Shown: positions 1-12,100 of the stretch, piece after piece | Layout: the number at the start of each line of letters is the position of its first letter | Position numbering within the stretch: the first letter of the stretch is position 1 | Source of the DNA: Heliocidaris erythrogramma | Taxonomy: Eukaryota > Echinodermata > Echinoidea > Camarodonta > Echinometridae | Length of the DNA: 64,000 nt | Reading direction: 5' to 3' | Assembly (NCBI GenBank): GCA_025617745.1 | Contig: CM046856.1 | Coordinates: 44,197,049-44,261,048, forward strand | The notes under the pieces: model-generated | What the model saw: the letters and a program-made list of their open reading frames with translations, nothing else | Told to the model about the DNA's origin: nothing | The model's database searches: none | Made by a program: the position numbers and the translations under genes

Positions 1-2
1 TA

Positions 3-179
3 CAGTCAAACCTGTCTTAGTGGCCACCTGTCTATAGCGGTCACCTGTCTATAGTGGTCACTTATATTGCCTCCTTGTAGCAAGAAATATGTGCCTTAGA
101 ACCTGTCTATAAAGGCCATCTGTCTACAGTGGCCACTTTTCTGTTTCCCTTGGGTGGCCTTAATAGACAGGTTTGACTG
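3..179. mobile_element. TA-flanked MITE, pogo/Tc1-like, short copy
   Basis: The element begins CAGTCAAACCTGTCT and ends with its reverse complement AGACAGGTTTGACTG, with TA on each side (1-2 and 180-181). Inside are repeats of a TATAGYGGYCAC-like word. The same ends and subterminal words occur in the 1.3-kb element at 58709-60044, so this looks like an internally deleted relative. The TA duplication suggests the Tc1/mariner/pogo group (inference). No coding sequence. Confidence 0.8.
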
Positions 180-181
180 TA

Positions 182-489
182 CTTGGTTTTATGTAATTTA
201 CTGCTTAGTGCCTTTGCCCAGGTAATGATTTTATAATAAAAAAGGGGGGGGGGGAATGACAAAAATTGAAAAAAAAAAACATGAAAGTTGAAATTTACAT
301 GTGTACATGTATAGACTTTGGTTGCACATGATGATACATTATTAAGTTGCAAAGCAAGAGGTAAATTATTCTTATCCTTTTAATTATGGAAAAATGTACA
401 TGTAGTTTGAAGGGGTCTACTCTAGATAACTTGAATGTATTCTTGAGCTACATGCCTACATTTATGCCTATAAATGTATGTACAGTCCC
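182..489. other. Non-coding, nothing recognised
   Basis: AT-rich sequence with a short G run near 245 and an A run near 270. No exon, RNA gene or repeat could be supported. Confidence 0.5.
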
Positions 490-941
490 GGGGGGGGGGG
501 GGGGGGGGGCACTCAACCTGTTTTTGGATGTGGGTGTGCCTCTGCCAATCTCAAAACAGGGGGCTAAGGAGCTACCGTAAATGGTTAATTGAGGAAGCTC
601 ATATTTGAGGGTCTACTCTAAGGAGCGAAAGGGCTCATGGGCAGAGCTAATTTTAGCTGCTCCTGATCTCACTGAGCCGCCGCTAGCACTACATGTAAGT
701 TAGGGGGCACTAGGCCGCCCAGCTCCCCCGCTGCGCTGGCCTGGGAGGCTAGGGAGCGACCGTTCTCAGAGAATGGGCTGTGCGCATTGTTTTCTCATAT
801 TCTAGGGAGCGAGTCGGAAGCCAATCGAGGTGCGGTTAGTGAAAATCGCATATCATGGGAGCGACCCGAGAAGGTTCAAAATGGGGGACGTCACAGCGGC
901 ACATACATGTGTGACATATATATGTGAGTGCCCCCCCCCCC
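490..941. repeat. TIR repeat with GGGGGCACTCA ends
   Basis: It starts with a run of about 20 G followed by GCACTCA and ends with TGAGTGC followed by about 11 C, so the termini are inverted repeats. The interior is GC-richer than its surroundings and has short direct repeats of an AGGGAGCGA-like word. It looks like a non-autonomous transposable element; no protein is encoded and the superfamily is unknown. Confidence 0.55.
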
Positions 942-1971
942 TAAATTCTGGTTTTCTCCTTTGCGCCTTTTCCCTCGGGGCAGTACATCAAAAATATTGT
1001 AGATAGCATATCGTTATAGGTCCTCCAAAAAGAAAAAGATCCTACTGAGTTTATGCAGTTTGATAAATTGACAGTTTAGTCAGTTAGTCTCTGTGTGTTG
1101 GAGAGAATGGGAAAGTTGACTGCCGCTACATCACAGTGACCGTACCAATTTGGCCAATTTGAAATTCCCATAAGTATACGGTAGTGATTTTAAAAAAATC
1201 ATAACTTTCTTATCGCTTGTCCGATTTCGCTCAAACTGCCAATCTGCTTCTCTTATTTTTCAGCTTTCATAAAAATCAAATTATTACAAAGGTTGGATTG
1301 CCCTATAAGGTTGTAATAATTATAGCGTGGATTGCAGTAATGTTGTAACTTTTAATATAAGCATAAGTCATGCCCTGCAGTACATATAAGCTTACCCTCG
1401 GTTAATATTTACTTTTCATAACACAAATGGACACTCCAACAGACCTTCACTGATTTACGTCAAAACAACCAGCTGTTGCTTTTATCGAGTCCCTGAGTTC
1501 AGTAAAGAGGTCTATCAAAACCAGGTGACTGAAGCAGTTTTTATTCTCACAGTGCATCTAGTGCTATCTTGTGTTTGTGCTGAAGTTTCCTCCGTGCTTT
1601 GAGGATGTGGCAGGTAGGCCTTTTTCGTGTGTCATATGAAGGGTGATTTATTCTCTTTAATGAGCTGTTTACAGATACAAAAGGCTTCTGTTTTGAAATT
1701 GGACTTGTATGTTATTCTGATCTACATGTAAAGCTTGAACATTGTACACATGTATGGATGTAGGCCTAATATTACTTGTTCCAGGCATACATGTACATGT
1801 ATCTAGACTTCTGAGCCTCAATTATTTTGCTTTTGGAACCCAAGCTTCAGCAACTACTAAAGGCTTGATTGATAAGAAGGTAAAAGAGTGTAGCATGTGT
1901 GCATATGGGAGTGTATGCATGTAATGCAACAGACCAAAAACAAAGGGAACCCCCCCCCGAAGAGAAACAAG
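942..1971. other. Non-coding upstream/first-intron sequence
   Basis: No exon with a plausible start codon and a donor of the phase needed by the exon at 3015 was found. About 1080-1290 resembles the fold-back family at 56716-57378 (words such as AAATCATAACTTTCTTAT). The ORF at 1742-1924 has no recognisable similarity. Confidence 0.4.
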
Positions 1972-2044
1972 TCCCCCCCCCCCCCCCCCCCCCCCCCCTC
2001 CCCCCCCCCCCTCCCCCCCCCCCCCCTCCCCCCCCCCCCCCCCC

Positions 2045-2084
<40 letters not shown>

Positions 2085-2650
2085 CCCCCCCCCTCCCCCC
2101 CCCCCTCCCCCCCCCCCCCCCCCCCCCCCCCTCCCCCCCTCCCCCCCCCCCTCCCCTTCCCCCCTCCCCCCCCCCCCCCTCCCCCTCCCCCTCCCCCTTT
2201 TCCCCCCCCCCCCCCCCTCCCCCCCTCCCCTCCCCCTTTCCCCCCCCCCCCCTTCCCCTCCCCCTTTCCCCTCCCCTTTTCCCCTCCCCTTTTCCCCTCC
2301 CCTTTTCCCCTCCCCTTTTCCCCTCCCCTTTTCCCCTCCCCTTTTCCCTCCCCTTTTCCCCTCCCTTTTTCCCTCCCCTTTTCCCCTCCCCTTTTTTTTT
2401 TTTTTCCTCTTTTTCCCTCCCCTTTTCCCCTCCCCTTTTCCCCTCCCCTTTTCCCCTCCTTTTCCCCTCCCCTCCTCCCTCCTCCCCTTTTCCCCTCCCC
2501 TTTTCCCCCTCCCCTTTTCCCCCTCCCCTTTTCCCCCTCCCTTTTCCCCCACCCCTTTTCCCCTCCCCTTTTCCCCTCCCCTTTTCCCCTCCCCTTTTCC
2601 CTCCCTTTTCCCCTCCCCTTTTCCCTTCCCCTTTTCCCTCCCCTTCCCCA
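1972..2650. repeat. Homopyrimidine C/T tract of about 680 bp
   Basis: Nearly pure C and T: first C runs broken by single T (CCCCCT-type), then a regular CCCCTTTTCCCT pattern. A single A near 2550 is the main interruption. The complementary strand is G-rich and could form G-quadruplexes or triplex (H-)DNA. The Pro-rich and Gly-rich open frames across it are artefacts of composition. It ends about 365 bp before the first recognised SPATS2 exon. Confidence 0.95.
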
Positions 2651-3014
2651 ATCTCCTCGTACGTTCAAACTTCATGTACATTGTCAAAATGTATGATTTC
2701 AGTCCCCAATTTTAAAAGCATTTATTTTATGTAAACATTTTGAGTGATGTGCATCATGAGCTACATGATTGACCTGTCTTTATCTCCTCCCTTTTTGTAT
2801 GGTTTTGATTTCTCCAGGACCTGAATTTCTACTTCCGTTTTACCTTTTCTTTTTAAAACCATGAGTGACTTATATTATAAAGTTTTCCAATCGCTGTGAA
2901 TATTGTAATTATTATTGTTATATTTTATACAATCATATCATAATTTTATCATATCAGGATGTTATTCTCATCACCTTTTTTATTTTATTTTTTATTCATT
3001 CTCCTTATGTACAG

Positions 3015-3112
3015 GTGACGGTAAAGACGCTGGAGTTTTACTAATTGATGAAAGGACAAAAGCAGTGATGACTGACCAACCTAGACATGCACAAGAAGCT
3101 TTCAAGGGAAAG
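3015..3112 (+). CDS. SPATS2: SPATS2 coding exon a
   Basis: Encodes DGKDAGVLLIDERT through EAFKGK after a split codon (NGT), so one base comes from an unseen upstream exon. It matches the human SPATS2 segment GFIFDLQSNTVLAQ...FENMKEK. The acceptor is TTATGTACAG. The donor AAG/GTTTGT is weak at position +3. The Met in KAVMTD is an unlikely start because conserved sequence precedes it. Confidence 0.85.
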
Positions 3113-6100
3113 GTTTGTGCCATTATTGTTTTAGCACCCTTGTTCAGCCACCTCATAAAGAGAAGTAAAAACACAGCGGCAAAATAAAAATCATATTACA
3201 TGTAGGCCTCAATGAATGGAAAGTGGGGGGGGGGGGTGAAAAAAAATAGTAGCTACAAGATACATTTGTAGCCTATCTGCAACAAAGGCCCCTACACATA
3301 TTCACTCATAAGATGATACAGAAATGAGAAGTGCTCTGTGCTTATTGAATTAAATTTAATTTGGTGCAGCATGTTTTTGAAGGCAGTTTACCACATGAAG
3401 TATGAAAGAGGCTTTATTGTGATTCATGGTACAATGTACAGATAGTTTTTTAAAAAGAAGGACATTCACCTCTTGATCATGTTCTCAAAACTTCAGCATT
3501 CAAGAACATTCCATCATACACAGTATGATGTGAAGTTTTGATTAGTTGAAAGATGTGAAAAATACATTTATTCTGTTAATTCAGCAAAAATGAGTCTAAA
3601 TGTAAAAGTAAACAGAAAGAATGCAAGATATGAAAACTACTGCTACTGTATTCAGATCTTCTTTATACCCCCACCCCCAGTACAACAAAGGAAACTAGAA
3701 AGGCCGTCAAAGGCGGCAGACCCACGCCTTAACCCAATAGGTTTTGTTTTGTTGCGATTATTTTTGTAAGCAGTAGCCATTCAAAGGGGATAACAAGAGG
3801 CACTCTCCCCCCCCCCAAAAAAAAAAAAAATAAAAAAATTTTGCCATAATCCAGGTCATAGCTTTGTGTGTCCCCACCCTTGAAAAAATTCTTCTGAAAA
3901 AGATATTTTATTATTGAAACATCCCTCCCCTAAAAGTAATTGATTAGACATGTCAGAGAGCGTGGCGTGATGAGAAAAAAAATGTTAGCAATTTGTATTC
4001 AGTGTTCAGTGACATGTCAGTGTGTTAGTAAATGTATTCATGTTCTATCTTTACATTGCAATTCGGGTTGTTGTTTTGTTTTCATCGGGCTTGGATAAAA
4101 TAAATATGACGACAAAAGAAGTTGGATCTCGACTTCAAAATGACGTGCATGCGAGGAACAGAGCTTATTCACTCATTACTACAGTCAACCCAGGGCACTT
4201 CGCGACAGTGCTGTGTATATACGTACACAGCGATCAACCACTCACTCAGATCAACACACGCGAGTGCGATAGACACTCACGTCGAAGAAACTCACCAGAT
4301 TTTCACCGAAAACAATTAAAATCACGTACTACACGTCCACCAGGATAAAATAAATCACAAAAACTTCCACAACAAAGTGGAAAGAACCGGGGAAAATAAA
4401 CAGAAATGCACAGAAGATAAGAAATAGAGGAGAAATTAGACGTGTTAGGCTATACGAATACCGTATACCTAGCCGCTTTCGATTTCGCATCGAGAGTACA
4501 GTTCGAGTGCAAAAAATCCCTTGTTGCTGGGATACGTTGCTTTGAATATTCATTGCAGGCTCGTACGGATTTGAAGTGAAATGGCAAATAATGGGTCTAA
4601 AAGTCTTCTAAAATTCATAAACCTGAAATAGACTTTTGGTGAGAAGAAGTAATGAATGTTTTGATTGGCCCAAATATTTCTGCATCTGCAGGCGAAGTTT
4701 GGGGTCATCAATCTTTCTAGTTTCTTTCCTGTCACTCTCTGAACTGAAGTTCCTATACTTTACTACAGGGTCAAAAGTTCAAGGTCACACAGAATGTGCA
4801 GGGGTCAACCAATCATCACCAAAATCTAATCGATTCTTTCCTGTCACTTTCTGAACATTTCCCTGAAAATTTGGTGCAAATCCGTTCACCCGTTCTCTTG
4901 TTATCTTGTACACAAACAAACAAACAAACATACGGAGCCCTTTACATACCCTGCCGATTTCATCGGCGTGGGAAATTAATGAATCTTCCAGCAATGTTAC
5001 AATCAATTCACATATAAATTAAATTGTTGTATAGAGGTACATGTACTTGGGGCCATGAAGATGTGTAGCTTCATGTTGAAACTTAAAAAACTACATGTAT
5101 AAGTCATCTGTTGAGAGCCAGAAGGGTATTAACTCTGTCTTAACGTATATGAGTTAATGCCCTTCTGGCTCTAAACACCAAGTATGGTACATGTACATGT
5201 ATATGCTGTACAGGAATAGTGCATTATTTTTAGTGGGCTGTTGACATCCTTGTGTATGCGAAGGAATAGTCTGTCATTAGAGCGAGAGAGACAACCTGTA
5301 AACCAGGGTTGACCCCGTGACCTAGCCACCCAACTCATTTTTTGCCTAGATGTGCAAGAACCGGGATGGGAAGTGGATTACATCCTATAGAACAAGTGTT
5401 CCTGTTTCCACTCCCAGGTGAAACTAAATACATGTAAAGTGGTCATTTGGAGTGTCATCAAGCTGTATTCCCATCTTGGCAAATGGGCAAATCCGAGGCA
5501 TTTTATTCTACATACATGATTACGACTAGGCTTGCATCCCACATTTTACTGCATGTACATGTATACCTGATGATCATATTAAGCTGGTAGCCCCGATGAA
5601 GTTTGGATCAGGTCCATAACAGAAAATCATACGTTCAATCAATATTTATGTTCATTTTGCACTCTATTTAGTAATCTTGGGACATTACCAAGTATTTTGG
5701 ATTTTCGCAAATTACTGCATTGATATTTCAAAGCCATCCGGGAAAGAAATACTTTACATTTCTTTCTCTATACAGCTGTTGAAGACCATGAGTCCTGTAT
5801 GTATTCATTTGTTGCGTGATGATGATGATGCAATCTCTAAAAGTTTATATTAGGCAATATGAATGGATTTGACCGTGCATACAGATACATACCGGTACAC
5901 TAGTTTTATATGTCAGGCAAGCCTCGGTCAAGCAATTTGGTTGTAAGAGCTACATACATGTAGGCCTACTGTTTAAAAGAAGTGGACATAAACTTGAAAC
6001 CCTTAAACTGGTCTGTTGAAGCCAAAAGAAGAAGGTTCTTTTCTCATATGTCAGAATTGCACCAAAAGTGAAATTAAATAGGTCCATCTGAACATATTCG

Positions 6101-9100
6101 CTGGTAACAGTCAACTGATGGTCTGATCAACATAGGGCTCACATAAGTAATTTACGGCCCCATTCACTTACGTGTTATAACAAATTTTGTCTAAACATCA
6201 TATTTTGAACATCCCTCGGTAGTAATCGTTTAAATTCACAGAACAGAGACAAAATATAAAAATCTCCCAAATGAAGTACCTCATTTGGGCACTTTCCCGG
6301 CAGTAAAAAAAGATATTTAGGCTGAAACAAGGCTAGCCGAAATTTCCGCCCATTCGCACATAGAACAGTGGAAGTGCACCAGTGATAAAATAAATCCTTT
6401 AAAAATAATAAAAGGCTAGCCAACTTCAGCTAAGGTGTCAAATTAGAAAGATTACGTCTATCATGCAAACACCATTTACGCTTTTTAAATTTACTGAATT
6501 TTATATGAATATTTCTAATCAATTAATGTCAATTCATCTTTGCTCCGCCTCACCGGCATGCATTACGAGCGGATGAATTACTTAAATGTGTGCCCTATAG
6601 GCCTAACTCATTACACAGACCAGACCAGACAAACCTTCAGTGATCGGCCTTGATATCCCTCACTGAAGGCCAACAGTCACTTGACCTGTGCATGTACAGT
6701 ACTTGCTATTTCCGAACCTTCTTCACATACACACTTGCATGTGTATTTGACCAATTTTACTTTAACTCTCTGAATGCTGCCAGTAGTATAAAATATACTT
6801 AATTAGTGTACGGGAGATATTTTGGGATTTGCTACATTAGAACAAGACAGATTTCATCGGAGTGATTTTTATGTATTTTCTTTTTTTTCCAGTAGGATAT
6901 TAGAGGTCTTTTGGAGCTTTCCGGAGCTATTAAAATTGCTTTATACCACTCTAATGTATCTTTTCCATTGTCTGCAAGGACTATTTAATGAATGTGTACT
7001 ATAACCTTCCTCTTGTGATCATGTTATACTCTGAATAGAGGCCTACACCTTCATGTGGGTTTTGAAAATGGATTGAAAATGTTTGGGGGATGGTGTTTTT
7101 GTTTGTAGGCTTTCTCCTGATGTATGTGCAGTGAAAGTCTTTGTATACTTAAAGTACTACTAATAGAAATGGGGAAGTCAACTCTGATATAAAGTAGGTT
7201 TATATATAAAAGGCGAAAAATGAAACGAATCGGTGTAAGCTTGAGGAAAATCCTTAATTGAAGGATAAGAAAGTTATGAATTCTTAAGTTGTAATGCATG
7301 GATGAAACACAAATTGGCAACTCATTTGTATATTGCTGTCTACTGAAATGTTCGTAAGTTTCTATTTTCTTTGAAGAAAATATATCATTATACCTGTACC
7401 CTATATATTACATGTACATCTACTTGTTTTTACCACCCCAACAATGGTGAAATAGAGCCATTCCTTCATCAACAATGAAGGACATTTCTCACCCCCTCTA
7501 TGTTATTTCCCTTGACATTTTTAAACAGAATACATGATGTACATTGTACATGTATGGTTTTTTTTTTTTGCAGAATGTCCATCTCAGCATCAAACAATTC
7601 AATCTGTAGAATGTTGAAACTGGGAGATACATGTACATGTACTTACAACAGAGACCGGTCCATGTTTACAATATTGAAATCAAATAACCATTCATTGTGT
7701 GAAAATCCTGCTTAATGTAATTTTGATGGAATCTTGATCTTATTTCCGTATTGCTAGAGTTCAAGAGGTTGTTCCCACCAGGAGTAGAGACCATGTACAT
7801 GTACATGTAGCACTCATGCTTCAATATCGTGAAGGAAATGTAGAGAAATCAATACTATCATTCTAACTTTAATACTTATTGAACAAATGAATTGTTGAAA
7901 TGTTTAAATTGAGAGAACCTACATGTATATTTGTACATTCAAATGTTAAAATCATACATGTATGTTCATTTACATATTGCTTGACATTTTTTCTTCAGAT
8001 TGCCAGAGTTCTTGAGGTGGTTACCTCCAGGAGTAGAGATGACGTAGTACTCGTTCTTCAATACCATGAGGGAAATGTGGAGAAAGCAATACAGTCATTC
8101 ATGGAAGGTATTGTCTTGATTTGATTTGATTTGATTTAATCTTTTATGTAAAAAAGTCACGTTGAATAGATGTGAGAATATACAATATACATGTAGATCC
8201 TTTGTGGTAAAAGGAACTACAAATGGCATATATTGCAACCAAGGTTTTACAATTACTTGACATTCAAACATAGGTACTTTCAGTTTACAAATTATATCAT
8301 TTATAACATAAAATTTACAGAAAAATGTTTATTCAAATTGAAAATTATTTTGTCTTTATTCACCAGACAACACGCAAGTGCATGATAATTTTTTCATCCA
8401 TTTGATTTTAAAAATACATTGTTTTAGGTATATGGATGGTGAACTGATCTGGAGAAGAAAAGTTTAATAGTTTAATTGTTTAATTAACAAAATAGAAACT
8501 ACATGTACAGCTCTAGTGTAGAAGAGCTCTGCATTCAAATTGTGAGACAGGGCTTGACATACATGTAATTGGTCACCAGAGGCAATCCAAATGGACTGTT
8601 GGACAAGTATGTTCTATTGAAATTAGGCAAATTGGGGGGGGGGGGGGGGGGGTGTGCTTATTGTGTCTGATCTATTTTAGGTACATATGCCTCTGATCAG
8701 TTTTTATAGCAGGATCTAGTAAAGTCTCCCAATGTATGTTAAGCTACATGTACATGTACTGTACTTGGTACAATCCTAATTGTCATTCCATGGCCTCAAT
8801 GAGCTATATGCCTCCATAAATCACCCATATTGATTGATGCCATTACTCATTTACATGTACAGCTTTTTCTTAAAATCAGACTTATGAAACATTGGTATAA
8901 ATTATAAAGGAAGAAATGATAATGGAAGTCTGTGAGGTCCAGTGAGTACTTTTCAATCTAGCAAGTCTAATTGGTGTAATACGTCAGCAATAGCATACAA
9001 ATAATAAAGGTCTGTACGTCTGACAAAGTCAATATAAACGTGGATGGGTAGTTCTATAGTGACATTCCTGACTTTGAAGGAATTATGTCTAATGTACTTT

Positions 9101-12100
9101 GGTATGTATTTACTTGTTATATTGCAATAGAAGGGAAGCTAAACTGTTAGTCTTTAAATATAAACTCTCTTATGGTTGAGAAATTTTATTTTTAGAATTG
9201 ACTGCAACCTTACACATACATGTACATGTGGGAGCGATATACAGACTGAAGTGAAAAGTTTGATAGATTTGCAAAAGGATGTGAGATGTACATGTATATG
9301 ATGGAGAAATGAAAATTAAATACCTCAGACAAGGCTCAACATAAGCAGTTGCCTGATGACCTGTTGCCACCAAACTGCTCTGTCAAGCAACCAAATATTT
9401 ATAAAAGTAAGAAGAATGGTTGCTATGTTGGGCAACCTAAACAAACTGTAATAGGCCTACACATATATATTGACAGTTTAGTTTAACATTTTTGTAAGTG
9501 CATGATTTGTAAGCTGGAAGGAAGGCATTGCATGCAGATAGAAGATGGAAGAACAGAGAGGATAGAAAGAAAATGTTCAGTTACTTTAGTGTTGATCATT
9601 GCCTCAGGCCTATGAATCAAGAGTTTTAATCACTTTCCACTTTATAAGAGAGGAGGATGTGGGTTTAAATAGTCAGGTTCACACGAAGGGAGCTAAACTT
9701 TAAGTTTTGCTTGTAGTTTCAAAACTTTAGGTTATCTTGTAGTTTCAGACCGTATGAACGGAACTTTCGAAACTTTAAGCGAGGTTGTGGTTAACGCTGA
9801 AACCACGCGTAGCCGGGGGGGGGGGGGGGGGGGGTCTTCCTCGTAGTTATAGACCGTGTGGACAGAATAAAATTAAGTTCAGCAAACTCGTTGTTAACGA
9901 TGATCTCTCTGCTCATGTTAAATGACTAACGCTCGACTTGTACGTGTAGTTTCAGAACAATGAGTATCGTTGTTTTGGGCCCGTGTGAACCCCTGTCGTT
10001 GTTAGTTAGCCATTGTTTTGTTAACTTAAAGTTTTGAAACTACAAGTCCTGTTTAAACTAAGCTAATATTTTATTTCAAGAATGTGTCTGATTTGTTTTC
10101 TTTTCAGACTGTCAATGCTTATTATAATTATGATTCAGCTGTATTGACTTTAGTGGATTTCATGGTATGAAAAGGATGTGGTTGTATGTAGTTTTCTTCA
10201 GAGTATGTTTAAAATGAGATTGAACTAATAATAGTACTTTTGAAAACATGTTTCCTGCTGTCATTACATCCTTTACAGCTTTCCTCATTATAATAGTGCA
10301 TATTCCTGCAGAGTCTGTTGTTCACAGACTAGATTGCAGTTCTTGAAATGAGTCTACCGGTAGTCCCTGTGGTACAATGTGTTACCATTTTGAATGGTGG
10401 GTGTTGGCCACATAGCATGGCCTAGTTACGATCAAAATCTTCCCAAGCTTGACAGTCTATTGAACTTCACTAATTTTCAGTTTTTCCAAGGTTATACACA
10501 TGAACAGTTCAGGGACCACACAGAGATAACTTGGGTTTATATTTTATGAATTACTTTTACAGTCAAGTTCATATACAGTGTAAATTTGTTTTACTATTCA
10601 CAGTCTACATATATAGATTAGATGGTTTTGTGGCATTACATGTAATATGTTCAATGTTCCGCTTTGTATAATATTTAGAGGTGGTTGAGTCCTGAGCTTA
10701 AATAGGAATTAAATTCAGGTTATTAAATCAGGAGTACTGTACATATATATTTTCATCTAGAAACATGTACCTCGAGTTTACATTTAGGTACATGTCCAAC
10801 ATGTACATGTATGTTTTATCACCCATTTTATGCCAACGCACATTGGCCTGTTATGTACTAATGAGTCAAGCCGGATGCACATTGCACAATACAAGGCCCA
10901 CCTTCCTTTGTTAAACTCAAATTTAGACTCGGTAGATCAAATTATTAAAAGTTTGCACTTGAGATATGTAGCCTAGGCACTGTATGCATCACAGAATTGG
11001 CCTACATGTATATCGTCGTTGAATTCACGAAGTGGCACAATGCCAAAAATAGCGTAAAATATCAAATTTAATTTTTTCTATATTTAGCATCTACCATCTA
11101 GTCCTACTACCATCATTTATCACTTAACGAAGTTTCAAGTATCAATTTTGATCTATTCTGCACAAAAACGGTATGATCAAAATGACACAAACCTCAAAAA
11201 GGCCAGCCATTTAATTTACAAAGTGACACTAACATTTTTTATGTTATGGTGAATGGAGCGCACATATGAATAAATAGCGTGCACAGTACATGCGCGCATC
11301 CACTGTGTCACTTCGTGAAAAAGTAAAAAGTGAATGTGTAGTGCGCAGCACAGACTGTTGTGTCGCTACGCAAATACAAAAACACATACTGTGCGAGTGT
11401 GCGTACCAGATTACACATATTATTTTCACGAAGTGGCACAAAGTGACATGACATCTAGTCCTACTACCATCATTTATCACATGTATAACGAAGTTTCAAG
11501 TATCAATTTTGATCTATTCTGCACAAAAACAGTATGATCAAGATGACACAAACCTCAAAAAGGCCAACCAATTTACAAAGTGACACTAACGCTTTTTACG
11601 TTATGGTGAATGGAGCGCACATATTAATAATTAGCATGCACAGTACACGCGCGCATCCACTGTGTCACCTCGTGAAAAAGTAAAAAGTGAATGTGTAGTG
11701 CGCAGCACAGACCGTTGTGTCGCTACGCAAATACAAAAACACATACTGTGCGAGTGTGCGTACCAGATTACACATATTATTTTCACGAAGTGGCACAAAG
11801 TGACATGACATCTAGTCCTACTACCATCATTTATCACATGTATAACGAAGTTTCAAGTATCAATTTTGATCTATTCTGCACAAAAACAGTATGATCAAGA
11901 TGACACAAACCTCAAAAAGGCCAACCAATTTACAAAGTGACACTAACGCTTTTTACGTTATGGTGAATGGAGCGCACATATTAATAATTAGCATGCACAG
12001 TACACGCGCGCATCCACTGTGTCACCTCGTGAAAAAGTAAAAAGTGAATGTGTAGTGCGCAGCACAGACCGTTGTGTCGCTACGCAAATACAAAAACACA

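Noticed and set aside
1603..1612. ATG TGG CAG before a GTAGGC donor as SPATS2 first exon
   Set aside because: It ends in phase 0, but the next exon requires phase 1, so the join would shift the frame.
1847..2715. Overlapping 265-276-residue open frames on both strands (Pro-rich or Gly-rich)
   Set aside because: They are translations of a simple C/T tract; open in several frames at once, with no domain and no conserved sequence.
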